A DNA stretch of 64,000 bases, from contig NZ_WTLB01000008.1 in assembly GCF_011378855.1 (NCBI RefSeq), positions 44,184 through 108,183 of the forward strand, given 5' to 3'. A program made the translations under genes and the position numbers. The stretch comes from Pseudoalteromonas sp. Z1A8 (GTDB lineage Bacteria > Pseudomonadota > Gammaproteobacteria > Enterobacterales > Alteromonadaceae). The notes beneath the pieces are model-generated. The model made no database searches. It saw only the letters and a list, made by a program, of their open reading frames with translations, and had not been told where the DNA came from. Positions 17,972-27,706 of this stretch are shown here, one piece after another. How positions within the stretch are numbered: the first letter of the stretch is position 1; the number at the start of each line of letters is the position of its first letter.

Positions 17972-18089
17972 TATCGGTTCCAATTACTACAGAAATAAAT
18001 AAAATAAGACGCGTATAATAACAAGGAGATTACCTCTTGCCCAGTTTCGGGGTTAATCAATTAACTTTAAAAGCAAATGAGGAAGTATT

Positions 18090-18293
18090 GTGAGTTTTAA
18101 TTTATGCCTATTACCGCGCGAAGAAAAATACCAAATTCAGTTAGATTATGAAGCGTCTTTTTGGGCGTATCAGATTAAGCGTAATAAAAAAACGAGAGAG
18201 CAAGTTTATAACACAATCCATAGCCGTCCAATGGCTGAGCAAATGGTTTTGAAGCAAAAGTTTGAGCAATATTTAGCGCTAATGCTTAGCTAA
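18090..18293 (+). CDS. Small conserved protein, probably DUF3283
   Basis: A 67-residue cytosolic protein, MSFNLCLLPREEKYQIQLD at the N-terminus, matching what I recall of DUF3283, a short family in Vibrionales and Alteromonadales. It is charged and helical. It starts with GTG, preceded at the right distance by AGGA (18080-18083). The acetyltransferase gene begins 14 bases after its stop, so the two are probably co-transcribed. Function unknown. Confidence 0.6.
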   Translation: MSFNLCLLPREEKYQIQLDYEASFWAYQIKRNKKTREQVYNTIHSRPMAEQMVLKQKFEQYLALMLS

Positions 18294-18307
18294 GTGTTGA
18301 TATAAAA

Positions 18308-18709
18308 ATGTATATAGTTGAATTGCTGGATGGGCTAAAAATTCCACTCGTTAATAAATTTTATAAAAAACATAATGTAAGAGGGCGGGCTAATAAACAA
18401 GATAAGGTATGGGTTACTTACTATAATAATGAAATAGTTGCGGCGTGTAGGCTACAAGATAAAACAGAATTTTTATTTTTATCTACTGTTTTTGTGGCTC
18501 TTGATCATCGCGGTAACGGTGTTGCTACACAATTGCTATCTACACTCTTAAAGTCGCAAAATAAGGTGATTAATACCTTCGCATATAAAAACGTAGTTGA
18601 TTTATATTGTGCTATTGGTTTTAACCAAATGTTAACATATACTCTTGCTTTACAAGTACTTTTTGATACTTATAAACATCGAAATATAGTCGCTCTAGAG
18701 TACCCATAA
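18308..18709 (+). CDS. GNAT family N-acetyltransferase
   Basis: A 133-residue acetyl-CoA-dependent transferase of unknown substrate. Motif A of the GNAT fold is clear in VALDHRGNGVATQLLSTLL (the RGNGVA loop binds the CoA pyrophosphate), preceded by the FLFLSTVFV strand. The C-terminus has the motif B-like AYKNVVDLYCAIGF. It lies between the small protein at 18090 and the large receptor at 18735 (25-nt gap), so all three may be one transcript. Confidence 0.8.
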   Translation: MYIVELLDGLKIPLVNKFYKKHNVRGRANKQDKVWVTYYNNEIVAACRLQDKTEFLFLSTVFVALDHRGNGVATQLLSTLLKSQNKVINTFAYKNVVDLYCAIGFNQMLTYTLALQVLFDTYKHRNIVALEYP

Positions 18710-18734
18710 TAATAATTAATAATATGGAATAAGC

Positions 18735-21700
18735 ATGAGTAAATGCGTTAATGGGATCATTAGTTGCTTTGTAGTTTTAATAACTATTCTAAGTTGCCAA
18801 GTAGGCGCACAAGTAAAACGTTTATCCCCAAGCGAAGGCTTATCGCAAAGCTACGTCAATACTATGCTTATCGACACTAATGGTTACCTTTGGCTTTCTA
18901 CTGAGGCAGGGCTTAATCGTTATGATGGCTATCAAGTTATTCCAATAAACGGTCCTAATGGTGAATTAGAAGAAGCGATCATTGATCGTATTTACCAAGA
19001 CCCCCAAGGACACATTTGGATAGCCTCTTTACTTGCAGGACTATTTAGGTACGACCCCGTAACAGATTCATATCAGCAGTTTTTAGAAAAACCCACCAGT
19101 GAAGAAGAAATTATCAATCAGTCTGTTTTTAGTATGGTGGCCGTTGATAAAAAAACACTGTGGATTGGACGCGGGCGCGACTTTGCAAAGCTTGATATAG
19201 CAACCGGAAAAATCACAACTATTTTTGAGCTGCCCGCTAAATATAAAAATACCCTGGTAAGAAAGTTATTTGCCTACAATGGTTATATATTTATAGGTAC
19301 CAGCCATGGTGCGTATGTATTTGATATTACCACAGAGCAAGTTAGACCTCTACAGCACTTAAAAGGTGAGGCTGAGCATATTTACCAAAATAATGTTAAG
19401 TCGTTCGCACTCAGTGAAAATAAAAAGTTATTAGTTGGGGCTGTACAAGGTTTATACGAAGTTGATATTAGTAACTTATCAAAAATGTTTGAACGCCCAG
19501 ATTTACCTTTTAAAAGTAAAGTATTACTCAATGATTTAAATGTGTGGAGCATAGTAAACGAACACGGAAAAATAGATTTAGCCACAGATAAAGGCTTGTT
19601 TAAATTTGATTTAAGCACCGGAGAAATGATCAAAAATACCCGAATAGCCCAAAGTAAGTACACACTTGCTGATACCAGTATTATTGATATGGCTAAAGAT
19701 AAATCGGGTGGTACGTGGGTTGCGACTAAAACTGATGGTGCATTTTACTTATCTCACGACAGCTATCATTTCAATAATGTCGATGGCACTTTGCTCGGAG
19801 GCGATGGTTTATCGCATCATTCTATTTGGGGTATTACCGAGTATAAAGACAAGCTTTGGCTTGCAACGCACAATGGTATTACTGAAGTTGATTTAAAAAC
19901 AAATATTGGCAAAGTTTATTTAAAAGACTACAAAGTCGACTTACTCACCACTGAGTTTACCGTATACGAAATAACGCCTTATAAAGATAATTTATGGCTT
20001 TATACAAACCGTGGTTTGTTTATTTTTGACCCTGTAACTCACCAAGTTAGCGAACCTAAAGTGCATGACCCTGCTAATCAAGAGTTGATTACGGGTAGGG
20101 TACATGGCGTTACATTAATGCCAAATGGCGATCTATACTTTGTGCACTCAGATCATGGGGTATTTATATACAATATAGATTCTCAAGTAATAACGCGTTT
20201 GGGTGGCCAGTTTGATCAATTTGAACCCTTTTTAGCTCACGGCTTTTTACCCGCGCTGAGTAATAAACCAGACTCGCCACTGTTTTTTAATGCAGGTATT
20301 TTATATCAAGTAAATCCAAGTGATTTAGCACTAAAAATGATTTACAAAGTGCCAAAGCAGCATGAAAACGTAGCCATTAGCGTGCTTTCTTATTTAATTG
20401 ATAACAACAATATATTGTGGATATCACTTTCTAATTTTGGCTTGATAGGCCTTGACGCGACTACCTACCAGTTAGTTCATACAATCGATTTAGAAAAAAA
20501 TAAGCTAGGTACATTACTTTACGATATGGTGCTAGATGACGATGGCATGATTTGGATGAGTAGTCATAAAGGTATTTGGCGATTAAACCCAGAAACACTT
20601 CATTTTCAGCAGTTTTCTACATCTGAAGGGTTACTTTCAGCTGAGTTTAATAGTAACGCAATGGCACAGCTTAAAGATGGTCGTATTGCGTACGGTAGCT
20701 TAAAAGGCTTTACCTATTTTCATCCAATGGAGAACCAAAATTATCAATCGCTTATTGATCACGTAAATATTACGCGGGTTGATTTAATGTCGCGAGATTT
20801 ATCGCTTGATTTAAAACAGCCGCTTAATGAAGTGGTGCTAAACCATGATGATATAGGACTTGAGGTGGCATTTTCGGCCATGGCATTTAGCAATCAAGAA
20901 CGCATTATTTATGAGTATCAACTCGATAACGGGCAAAAAAGTTATACCCGAAATAATAACCGTGTATTGTTCCCTAAATTGAATCCAGGTAATTATCAAT
21001 TAAAAGTTTGGGCTAAAGATCCGCTAACTGGCGAATATACCTCACCTGCTATTTTAAAAATAAAAGTAAAATATCCGCTTTGGCGCGCACCTTATTTTAT
21101 GGTGCTTTACGGTATGCTATTTATTGGTTTTATTGCCATGTGGGTTATGCGCCGCAATAAAATTCAACGTATTTTATTAGCGGCAAATAAAGAAAGTAAA
21201 GAAAGCGAAGCGCGTTTAAAACTCGCGCTTGAAGGCAGCGAATCGGGTGTTTGGGATTGGGAATCAAGTAACCCAAGTATTTATCAACCTCGTTTAGTAA
21301 GTGAGCTAGGCTACGAAAATGAAACAGTAAGCCTTGACGAGTACTTATCTAAAATTCACCCGCAAGACAAACAGCTATTTCGCTTAGAGTGGCTTGAGTT
21401 TTTATCTACCGAAAAAGGTTACTTTAACTGTACTTACCGTCTTCGCCATGCGAAAGGTTATTGGCGCTGGTATAAGGACTTTGGAAAAGTAGTTGAGTGG
21501 GACGATAAAACACCGCAAAAAGTAGCGGGTACCTACACAAATATGACCCGTGAGATGGTGTTTGAAGAACACGCTTTACTATTTACAGCAGCGTTTGAGC
21601 AAACCCGTGACTGGGTGTTTATACTCGATAAAAATTTAAATATTCGGGCTTCTAATAAATCACTACAAACGGCTTTTAATTTTTCTGCTGAGTCGTTATC

Positions 21701-23240
21701 TAGTCGAGCACTAAATTTAGGTATATCGCGCAGTAATCGTTTTGATTACTTACGCATAATGCAAAAACTGTCTGTTGGGGAGCACTTTTCGTGTGAAGAC
21801 AGTGTAGTTTTAGCAAATGGTGAGTCACGCCATGTACTTGTGAAAATAAGTGCCGTTGCCGATAACGAACAGCGCCTTAATAGCTATGTTATTATTTTAA
21901 CCGATATAAACGCTCAAAAATCAGCCGAAAACGAACTGCACTTATTAGCTAACTACGATGCCCTAACTGGCCTGCCAAATCGTACGCTATTTAATGATCG
22001 CGTAGAGCACGCCCTTGAGCAAGCAAAATTGCATGAATGCAAAGCGGCCTTATTACATATAAACATAAAGCGTTTTAAATACTTTAATGATTCTTTAGGG
22101 CATGAAGCGGCCGATGAGTTAATTAAAGAAGTGGCAGAGCGTTTAAGATGTTCACTGCGTCCATCGGATAGTGTAGCGAGATTTGGTGGCGATGAGTTTG
22201 TTGTACTGGTGGAAGATATTCATCAAATAGAGCAAGTACTTATTATATGCACTAAGTTAATGGATTGCGTGAATCTAAATATTGCGATTAATGGCCAAGT
22301 CGTTAATGTTAACTTGAGTATTGGCGTGGCTATATCGCCAGATGACGCGCAGCAAGGGCCTGCACTTTTAAAAGCTGCTAGCATCGCGTTATATCATGCA
22401 AAAGACTCTTTAGAAGGGCGCTACCAGTTTTATAAGCAAGAGATGAATCAGCATGTTCAAAGAGCACTACATCTTGAATCTCAGCTGACGAGAGCATATC
22501 AAGAAGACGAATTTTGCAATTACTATCAGCCTATTATCAATGCTAAAAGTCAAAAAACAGAAGGCTTTGAAGTTCTGCTACGTTGGCCTGAAAATAAGCT
22601 GGTGCAAACTCAAGAATTTTTCGTGGCAGCAGAAGGTATCGGCTTAATTACAAAAATTATGCTGCAGACTTTTGCGCGCGCTTTACTAGAGCTAAAAGAG
22701 TGGCGTAAAGCCTCACCTCATTTGTATCTTTCTATTAATTTATCGGCCCTCGATTTTGAGTTTGAAGATTTAGTGCCTGAGATTAGAAATGCGCTAAATC
22801 ATGCGCAGGTATCATCAGAAGCCATTGTTTTTGAAATAACAGAGTCTGTACTTATGCGCGACTCCCATCAAGCTCTGCAAAGCATGGAGCAACTTAAAAA
22901 GCTAGGTTGCAGGCTCTACATGGATGACTTTGGTACGGGCTACGCATCACTCACTTATTTAAAGCGTTTTCCGATTGATGTATTAAAAATTGATAGGAGC
23001 TTTGTAGAAGATATTGGGATTGATTCTGACGACGAAGCCATTATTCAGTCAATCCTTGCGTTGGCCCACAGCTTAGGAAAAGAGTGCGTTGCGGAGGGTG
23101 TAGAAAGCTCGCATCAACTTACCTTTTTAAAGGCTCGAGGATGCAAGCATTTCCAAGGATATTTATTCAGTAAACCGGTACCAAATAACGAAGTGCTGGC
23201 ACTTATTAATCGCGATTGGAGCGATATTTTCAATCAATAA
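18735..23240 (+). CDS. Two-component-type propeller receptor with PAS, GGDEF and EAL domains
   Basis: A 1501-residue membrane receptor linked to cyclic di-GMP. After a signal peptide (cleaved near VGAQ) come the repeated propeller blades (SEGLSQSYVNTMLIDTNGYL, then many WIAS/WISL/WMSS-type blades), a Y_Y_Y domain (about 690-770), one membrane helix (about 785-805), two PAS-like domains (about 825-950 and 955-1065), GGDEF (about 1075-1230) and EAL (about 1245-1490). The GGDEF signature is intact at 1151-1155, but the metal-binding segment reads HINIKRFK, with Asn1110 where active cyclases have Asp. The EAL motif is EVL (1279-1281), with the other phosphodiesterase residues present (NLSALDF, FEITES, MDDFGTG, KIDRSF, AEGVE). 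Likely a phosphodiesterase with a regulatory GGDEF domain. The propeller ligand is unknown. Confidence 0.92.
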   Translation: MSKCVNGIISCFVVLITILSCQVGAQVKRLSPSEGLSQSYVNTMLIDTNGYLWLSTEAGLNRYDGYQVIPINGPNGELEEAIIDRIYQDPQGHIWIASLLAGLFRYDPVTDSYQQFLEKPTSEEEIINQSVFSMVAVDKKTLWIGRGRDFAKLDIATGKITTIFELPAKYKNTLVRKLFAYNGYIFIGTSHGAYVFDITTEQVRPLQHLKGEAEHIYQNNVKSFALSENKKLLVGAVQGLYEVDISNLSKMFERPDLPFKSKVLLNDLNVWSIVNEHGKIDLATDKGLFKFDLSTGEMIKNTRIAQSKYTLADTSIIDMAKDKSGGTWVATKTDGAFYLSHDSYHFNNVDGTLLGGDGLSHHSIWGITEYKDKLWLATHNGITEVDLKTNIGKVYLKDYKVDLLTTEFTVYEITPYKDNLWLYTNRGLFIFDPVTHQVSEPKVHDPANQELITGRVHGVTLMPNGDLYFVHSDHGVFIYNIDSQVITRLGGQFDQFEPFLAHGFLPALSNKPDSPLFFNAGILYQVNPSDLALKMIYKVPKQHENVAISVLSYLIDNNNILWISLSNFGLIGLDATTYQLVHTIDLEKNKLGTLLYDMVLDDDGMIWMSSHKGIWRLNPETLHFQQFSTSEGLLSAEFNSNAMAQLKDGRIAYGSLKGFTYFHPMENQNYQSLIDHVNITRVDLMSRDLSLDLKQPLNEVVLNHDDIGLEVAFSAMAFSNQERIIYEYQLDNGQKSYTRNNNRVLFPKLNPGNYQLKVWAKDPLTGEYTSPAILKIKVKYPLWRAPYFMVLYGMLFIGFIAMWVMRRNKIQRILLAANKESKESEARLKLALEGSESGVWDWESSNPSIYQPRLVSELGYENETVSLDEYLSKIHPQDKQLFRLEWLEFLSTEKGYFNCTYRLRHAKGYWRWYKDFGKVVEWDDKTPQKVAGTYTNMTREMVFEEHALLFTAAFEQTRDWVFILDKNLNIRASNKSLQTAFNFSAESLSSRALNLGISRSNRFDYLRIMQKLSVGEHFSCEDSVVLANGESRHVLVKISAVADNEQRLNSYVIILTDINAQKSAENELHLLANYDALTGLPNRTLFNDRVEHALEQAKLHECKAALLHINIKRFKYFNDSLGHEAADELIKEVAERLRCSLRPSDSVARFGGDEFVVLVEDIHQIEQVLIICTKLMDCVNLNIAINGQVVNVNLSIGVAISPDDAQQGPALLKAASIALYHAKDSLEGRYQFYKQEMNQHVQRALHLESQLTRAYQEDEFCNYYQPIINAKSQKTEGFEVLLRWPENKLVQTQEFFVAAEGIGLITKIMLQTFARALLELKEWRKASPHLYLSINLSALDFEFEDLVPEIRNALNHAQVSSEAIVFEITESVLMRDSHQALQSMEQLKKLGCRLYMDDFGTGYASLTYLKRFPIDVLKIDRSFVEDIGIDSDDEAIIQSILALAHSLGKECVAEGVESSHQLTFLKARGCKHFQGYLFSKPVPNNEVLALINRDWSDIFNQ

Positions 23241-23253
23241 TAGGAATAGAAAA

Positions 23254-24207
23254 TTAAGGGCGTTTACCACAATGGCGACAATAAATATGACTACTGTGCT
23301 GATTGAGTTGGGTTTTAATCGCTTTATTGGCCTCAAGTTTACTTAGTCCTAATTTGTAGCGTAGATCTTCTAAGTGTTCGTGTTGGGCTTGGTTAAGTGT
23401 GCCATCTTGAATTTGTTCATGCACTGCATCCTCAAAGAATTGGCGGCGTTTACGTATTTGTTCTGAAAAACTAGACGCCAGTAAACCGGTAGGTATCGCA
23501 ACCATTCCCATGCTAAGTAGTGTTATAACACCGCCGAAAAACTTACCCAATGGCGTTATAGGTACTACATCGCCATAACCAACGGTTGTTAATGTTGCCA
23601 TTGCCCACCACATAGCCGCAGGAATAGAGCCAAATTTATCGGGCTGTATGTCGTGCTCAATTAAGTAAATTCCGCATGAAGCTAAAATAAGCACGACGGC
23701 CATAATAAAAAAAGCAGCCATTAATGAACTACCTTCATCGTTAAAGGCTTTTAAAAGTAGTTGCATAGCGCGTGAATAACGAGAGAGCTTAAATACTCTT
23801 AATAATCGCAGTACGCGTAAAAAACGTAAATCGAGCGGGAACAAAAACATCATTAAGCTAGGTAGAATCGCGATTAAGTCGATTAACGCCATTGGAGATA
23901 AGAAGTAATGTAATCTACGTTTAGCGTTAGAGCCTTCAATAGCAGTATACTGTATTTTATCCACGCAGGCCCAAAGTCTTGCTAGGTATTCAACAGCAAA
24001 AATAGCGACAGAGACAATTTCTAAAACTAAAAATTCGTCATAATATTCAAGCGCTACACTGGGAATAGACTCAATAACAATGGCTATAACGTTAGCCATA
24101 ATTAAGCTAATAAGCATAATATCCAAAATATGCCCAGCACGGTGATACTCTCCTGTGCCTTCAAATAGGCAAGCCATTTTTTTTCTTAAAGTTTGCGGAT
24201 TATTCAT
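23254..24207 (-). CDS. Voltage-gated-type potassium channel
   Basis: A 317-residue six-helix ion channel subunit. It shows an S4 segment with regularly spaced arginines (RFLRVLRLLRVFKLSRY), a pore loop with the potassium filter TTVGYGD, and the S6 helix after it. The C-terminus ends in a zinc-ribbon-like tail HIYCRHCGKRP. I start at the ATG at 24207 (MNNPQTLRKKM); this overlaps the end of the acetyltransferase gene by 8 nt, implying translational coupling. The longer in-frame start would overlap it by 89 nt. Potassium selectivity follows from the filter; voltage dependence is an inference. Confidence 0.9.
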   Translation of the reverse strand: MNNPQTLRKKMACLFEGTGEYHRAGHILDIMLISLIMANVIAIVIESIPSVALEYYDEFLVLEIVSVAIFAVEYLARLWACVDKIQYTAIEGSNAKRRLHYFLSPMALIDLIAILPSLMMFLFPLDLRFLRVLRLLRVFKLSRYSRAMQLLLKAFNDEGSSLMAAFFIMAVVLILASCGIYLIEHDIQPDKFGSIPAAMWWAMATLTTVGYGDVVPITPLGKFFGGVITLLSMGMVAIPTGLLASSFSEQIRKRRQFFEDAVHEQIQDGTLNQAQHEHLEDLRYKLGLSKLEANKAIKTQLNQHSSHIYCRHCGKRP

Positions 24208-26875
24208 TATTAAGTTTAAGCACCATATTAATACTGCCTTCTTCAAAGTCGCGACTAATTTTAAAACCCAACTTTCTGGCAAGTTCAATCATGCCGGTGT
24301 TCTCTGGCAGTGTTATACCTTCAACCGACTCCACACCTTGGCGTTTGCAGTGGCTAATTGCTGCGCTCATTAGTATGCGACCAAGTCCCAAGCCTTGGCA
24401 GTCTGATCGCACTACAATGGCAAACTCAGCATGTAAGTTATCGGGGTCCATAATAACGCGAGACACACCCAGTGTTCGAGTTTTACCTTCAAAGCGTTGG
24501 CAAACAATAAATGCCATTTCTCGGTCATAATCAATTTGCGTCATTTTAGCGAGCTGGTCGTGGTTAAACTGTGGTAGCTCGCCAAAAAAGCGTTTGTATC
24601 TGTCTTCTTTGTTAAGCGATTCGTCAAATGCTTTATGAGCTTGCTCATCTTCTGGCTTTATCGGTCTGAGTGTAGCTTTGGTGTTGTTTTTAAGGGTTAC
24701 TACTTCAACAAGTTCAATAGGGTAGGGACGAATAGATAAACGCTTACGATTGCTCTGAGTTTGATAGCGGTTAAGTGTCATGGTGGCATCGAGTACTAAA
24801 AACTGTCCGTTGCTGGCAAGGATAGGGTTTAGTTCCATAGAGCTTATATCAGGCTGATCAATCACTAGCTGAGAAATACGCGTTAGCAGTGCACACAAGC
24901 GATACTTATCAACCTTTTCGGGTAATATGCGCTCTTTTAATACGCCTTTATCGTGCGCTGCTGCAATTAAATACTTTGCTAAGTTCATATTCAGTGGAGG
25001 TAGCGCAACGGCGGCTTGCGCATATTCAAGGCCGGTGCCTGCTTCACCTAATAATATAACCGGGCCAAAGTTGGGCTCTGTTTTAATCGCAATTCGCAGC
25101 TCATTTGCGCCTGCTCGTGGCGCCATTTTTTGCAATGAGAACCCTTCAATAACAGCATCTGGGTAAGTGTTTTTAATACGAATGAGCATTGCAAAAGCGG
25201 TTTGCTCAACCTCGTTAGCATCATTTAGGTTAAGTACTACACCACCTACTTCAGATTTTGAGGCAATACTTGGGCTAATGAGCTTTAACGCTACGGGGAA
25301 ACCAAGTTCTATGGCTTGCTCTTTGGCTTCTGTTGGGGTGTAAGCGACCTCAGTTTGAATGCATTTAATACCATAATGGCTTAATACTTGGCTTGCCTGA
25401 TGAGTCGGTAAGTAGCTTTGCCCGTCATCTATAAATTCATTAATAAGTGTTTTAGCAGCCACTTTATTTATTTTTGCGTCATCAGTGTTCGATTCAGGCG
25501 TTTGCGTTAAATGCTTTTGGTTACGGCGATACGTCACCAAGTGCATAAATGCGCCAACGGCTCCCTCGGGTGTTCTATAAGTAGGTATTGCGTTGTTAGA
25601 ACACACTTTTCTGGCGGCGTAAGATGCATCTTCACCCATAAAGTTAGTTATAACGTAAGGGCGTGCCATTTTGGGTAATTTTTGCAAAGTTTCTACAATA
25701 ATATTGGCGTAGTCTTCGCTGGGTGCAAGTGCAGACGGTGTGTGGATAATCAGTAAGTTTTTAACTTCTTTCGCATGAAGTAAAATCTCTAATGCTTGCT
25801 TGTAACGCCCAGGTGCTGAGTCGCCAAAAATATCCACAGGGTTTGAGGTGGTTTCTGATTGCGGAATTACTTTATTTAGCGCATTTCGGGTTTCAATGCT
25901 TAGTTCTGCTAATTTACCGGAGCTTTGAATTAGCTCATCAACGGCCATAACACCCGGGCCGCCACCATTAGTTAAAATAGTCAGTTGCTCTACTTTTAAT
26001 AATTTGGGGTGCATGGCGAGTGTTTGTGTTGCTGCAAACAGTTCACGTAAGTCATTTACGCGCAGCATACCCGCGCGTTGAAATAACGCATCGTAAACAG
26101 CATCAGAGCTTTGCTTTCCGCCGGTGTGAATTTCGGCAGCGAGTGCGCCAGCACTTGTTTTACCTGTTTTAATCGCAATTACAGGCTTACTAAAAGCCGC
26201 AGCTCTAGCTGCTGATATAAATCCACGAATATCTTCAATGTTATCAATGTAGAGTAAAATAGCTTTGGTTTTAGCATCGCGACCTAAAAAGTCGAGTAGT
26301 TCATTAAAGTTTATATCAAGGCAATCACCCACTGATACAAAATATGAAAAGCCAATTTCTTTGTTTTTAGCCCAATCTAGAATGGTTGAACATACTGCTG
26401 CTGATTGCGATACAAATGCAATCTTACCAGGGCTTGCCACGGTATGTGAAAAGCTCGCATTTAAACCAATATGAGGAATTAGTAAGCCCAAACAATTCGG
26501 CCCAAGTAAAGTAACCTGCTTGGCTTGAGCGCAGGCTTTAAGCGCACTTTTTTGCTCCCCAGAAAGTCCATCGGCAATAACAATAGCTGTTTTACAGCCA
26601 AGTTCTCCAAGCTGCTCAATAATATCAATTAAGGTGTTTTTGTTAGTACAAATAACAGCAAGATCGGGTACTTTTGGCAAATCAGCAATAGAGGGGTAAG
26701 CAAGTACCCCGTGAACGGCTGTGTGGTTTGGAGTAACAGGCATTATTGGGCCTTTAAAGCCACCCTGAAGTAAGTTGCGCATAACCACAAAACCAGCACG
26801 CGTTGATATATTCGAGGCACCAATAACGGCCACTGAGCTTGGATTAAAAAACTGGGTAATGCGCTTAAGGCTCAT
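24200..26875 (-). CDS. patZ: Protein lysine acetyltransferase Pat/PatZ (ACS-like plus GNAT)
   Basis: Acetylates lysines of metabolic enzymes, classically acetyl-CoA synthetase, using acetyl-CoA. The 891-residue length fits PatZ/YfiQ (886). Domains in order: CoA-binding (SSVAVIGASN at residue 13), succinyl-CoA ligase-like, ATP-grasp (about 490-700) and a C-terminal GNAT domain (about 725-885, with SDCQGLGLGRILMSAAI as motif A). His250 in EIHTGG sits where ADP-forming acyl-CoA synthetases carry their phosphorylated His. AGGA lies seven bases upstream of the ATG. The ion-channel gene overlaps its 3' end by 8 nt. Function by architecture is secure; whether the ligase half is catalytic is not. Confidence 0.9.
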   Translation of the reverse strand: MSLKRITQFFNPSSVAVIGASNISTRAGFVVMRNLLQGGFKGPIMPVTPNHTAVHGVLAYPSIADLPKVPDLAVICTNKNTLIDIIEQLGELGCKTAIVIADGLSGEQKSALKACAQAKQVTLLGPNCLGLLIPHIGLNASFSHTVASPGKIAFVSQSAAVCSTILDWAKNKEIGFSYFVSVGDCLDINFNELLDFLGRDAKTKAILLYIDNIEDIRGFISAARAAAFSKPVIAIKTGKTSAGALAAEIHTGGKQSSDAVYDALFQRAGMLRVNDLRELFAATQTLAMHPKLLKVEQLTILTNGGGPGVMAVDELIQSSGKLAELSIETRNALNKVIPQSETTSNPVDIFGDSAPGRYKQALEILLHAKEVKNLLIIHTPSALAPSEDYANIIVETLQKLPKMARPYVITNFMGEDASYAARKVCSNNAIPTYRTPEGAVGAFMHLVTYRRNQKHLTQTPESNTDDAKINKVAAKTLINEFIDDGQSYLPTHQASQVLSHYGIKCIQTEVAYTPTEAKEQAIELGFPVALKLISPSIASKSEVGGVVLNLNDANEVEQTAFAMLIRIKNTYPDAVIEGFSLQKMAPRAGANELRIAIKTEPNFGPVILLGEAGTGLEYAQAAVALPPLNMNLAKYLIAAAHDKGVLKERILPEKVDKYRLCALLTRISQLVIDQPDISSMELNPILASNGQFLVLDATMTLNRYQTQSNRKRLSIRPYPIELVEVVTLKNNTKATLRPIKPEDEQAHKAFDESLNKEDRYKRFFGELPQFNHDQLAKMTQIDYDREMAFIVCQRFEGKTRTLGVSRVIMDPDNLHAEFAIVVRSDCQGLGLGRILMSAAISHCKRQGVESVEGITLPENTGMIELARKLGFKISRDFEEGSINMVLKLNNE

Positions 26876-26989
26876 GGTTTTTCCTAGGCTGATTAAATTT
26901 TGCGTTATTTATAGTCTCAATGTACCCTGTTTACTGTGTTATTTCGAGCGTCTAGATGCTTATTATTGATATCAATCAAGGAGATTATC

Positions 26990-27706
26990 GTGAATAAAAC
27001 ATCCGGTTTTTACATTGTTATTGCGGCTATTTGTTTAAGTATAGGCTTAATTAGCTTAGGGTTTATTTTAAAGAGCACAGCTCTTAGCGTAAAAGAGATG
27101 GAACGTACTGTGCAAGTTAAGGGATTGGCCGAGCGAGAAGTCATTGCCGACACAGTAATTTGGCCTCTGCAATTTAGTGATGCCGATAATAACCTTGAAA
27201 AATTAGTAAGCAGAGTTGAGAAAAAAAATGATGCTGTTACTGCTTTTTTAAAACTGCATGGTTTTGACGACGATGAAATAACAATAGGTAGCCAGTCCGT
27301 TATTGATAAGCAAGCACGCGAATACAGTAATGAAAATCAGCAATTTAGATACATAGTGCGCTCAAATATTATAGTTTATTCAGATGCGCCAGATAAAGTA
27401 CAAAACGCGCTGAGCAAAGTAAGCCAGCTTGCTAAACAAGATATCGCGATAGTGCAGGACAGCTACGAAACAAAAGTTGAATACATTTTTACAGGCCTCA
27501 ATGATGTAAAGCCTGCGATGGTGCAAGAAGCAACTGAAAAAGCGCGAGAGGTCGCTAATAAATTTGCCAAAGATTCTAATTCAAAATTAGGCAAAATAAA
27601 AACCGCTCGCCAAGGGCAATTTAGTATTAGTAATCGAGATTCAAACACACCACAAATAAAAAACATAAGAGTGGTGACCAGCGTTGAATATTATTTAAAT
27701 GACTAG
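26990..27706 (+). CDS. SIMPL domain protein (DUF541)
   Basis: A 238-residue envelope protein with one N-terminal membrane helix (FYIVIAAICLSIGLISLGFI) and a periplasmic SIMPL/DUF541 domain (RTVQVKGLAEREVIADTVIW ... SNSKLGKIKTARQGQFSI). The function is unknown; SIMPL proteins are linked to envelope or oxidative stress in other bacteria. I start at the GTG at 26990, which has a textbook AAGGAG at 26979-26984, and reject the upstream in-frame extension to 26936. Its TAG stop (27704-27706) is part of the CTAG at which the MITE-like element is inserted. Confidence 0.85.
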   Translation: MNKTSGFYIVIAAICLSIGLISLGFILKSTALSVKEMERTVQVKGLAEREVIADTVIWPLQFSDADNNLEKLVSRVEKKNDAVTAFLKLHGFDDDEITIGSQSVIDKQAREYSNENQQFRYIVRSNIIVYSDAPDKVQNALSKVSQLAKQDIAIVQDSYETKVEYIFTGLNDVKPAMVQEATEKAREVANKFAKDSNSKLGKIKTARQGQFSISNRDSNTPQIKNIRVVTSVEYYLND

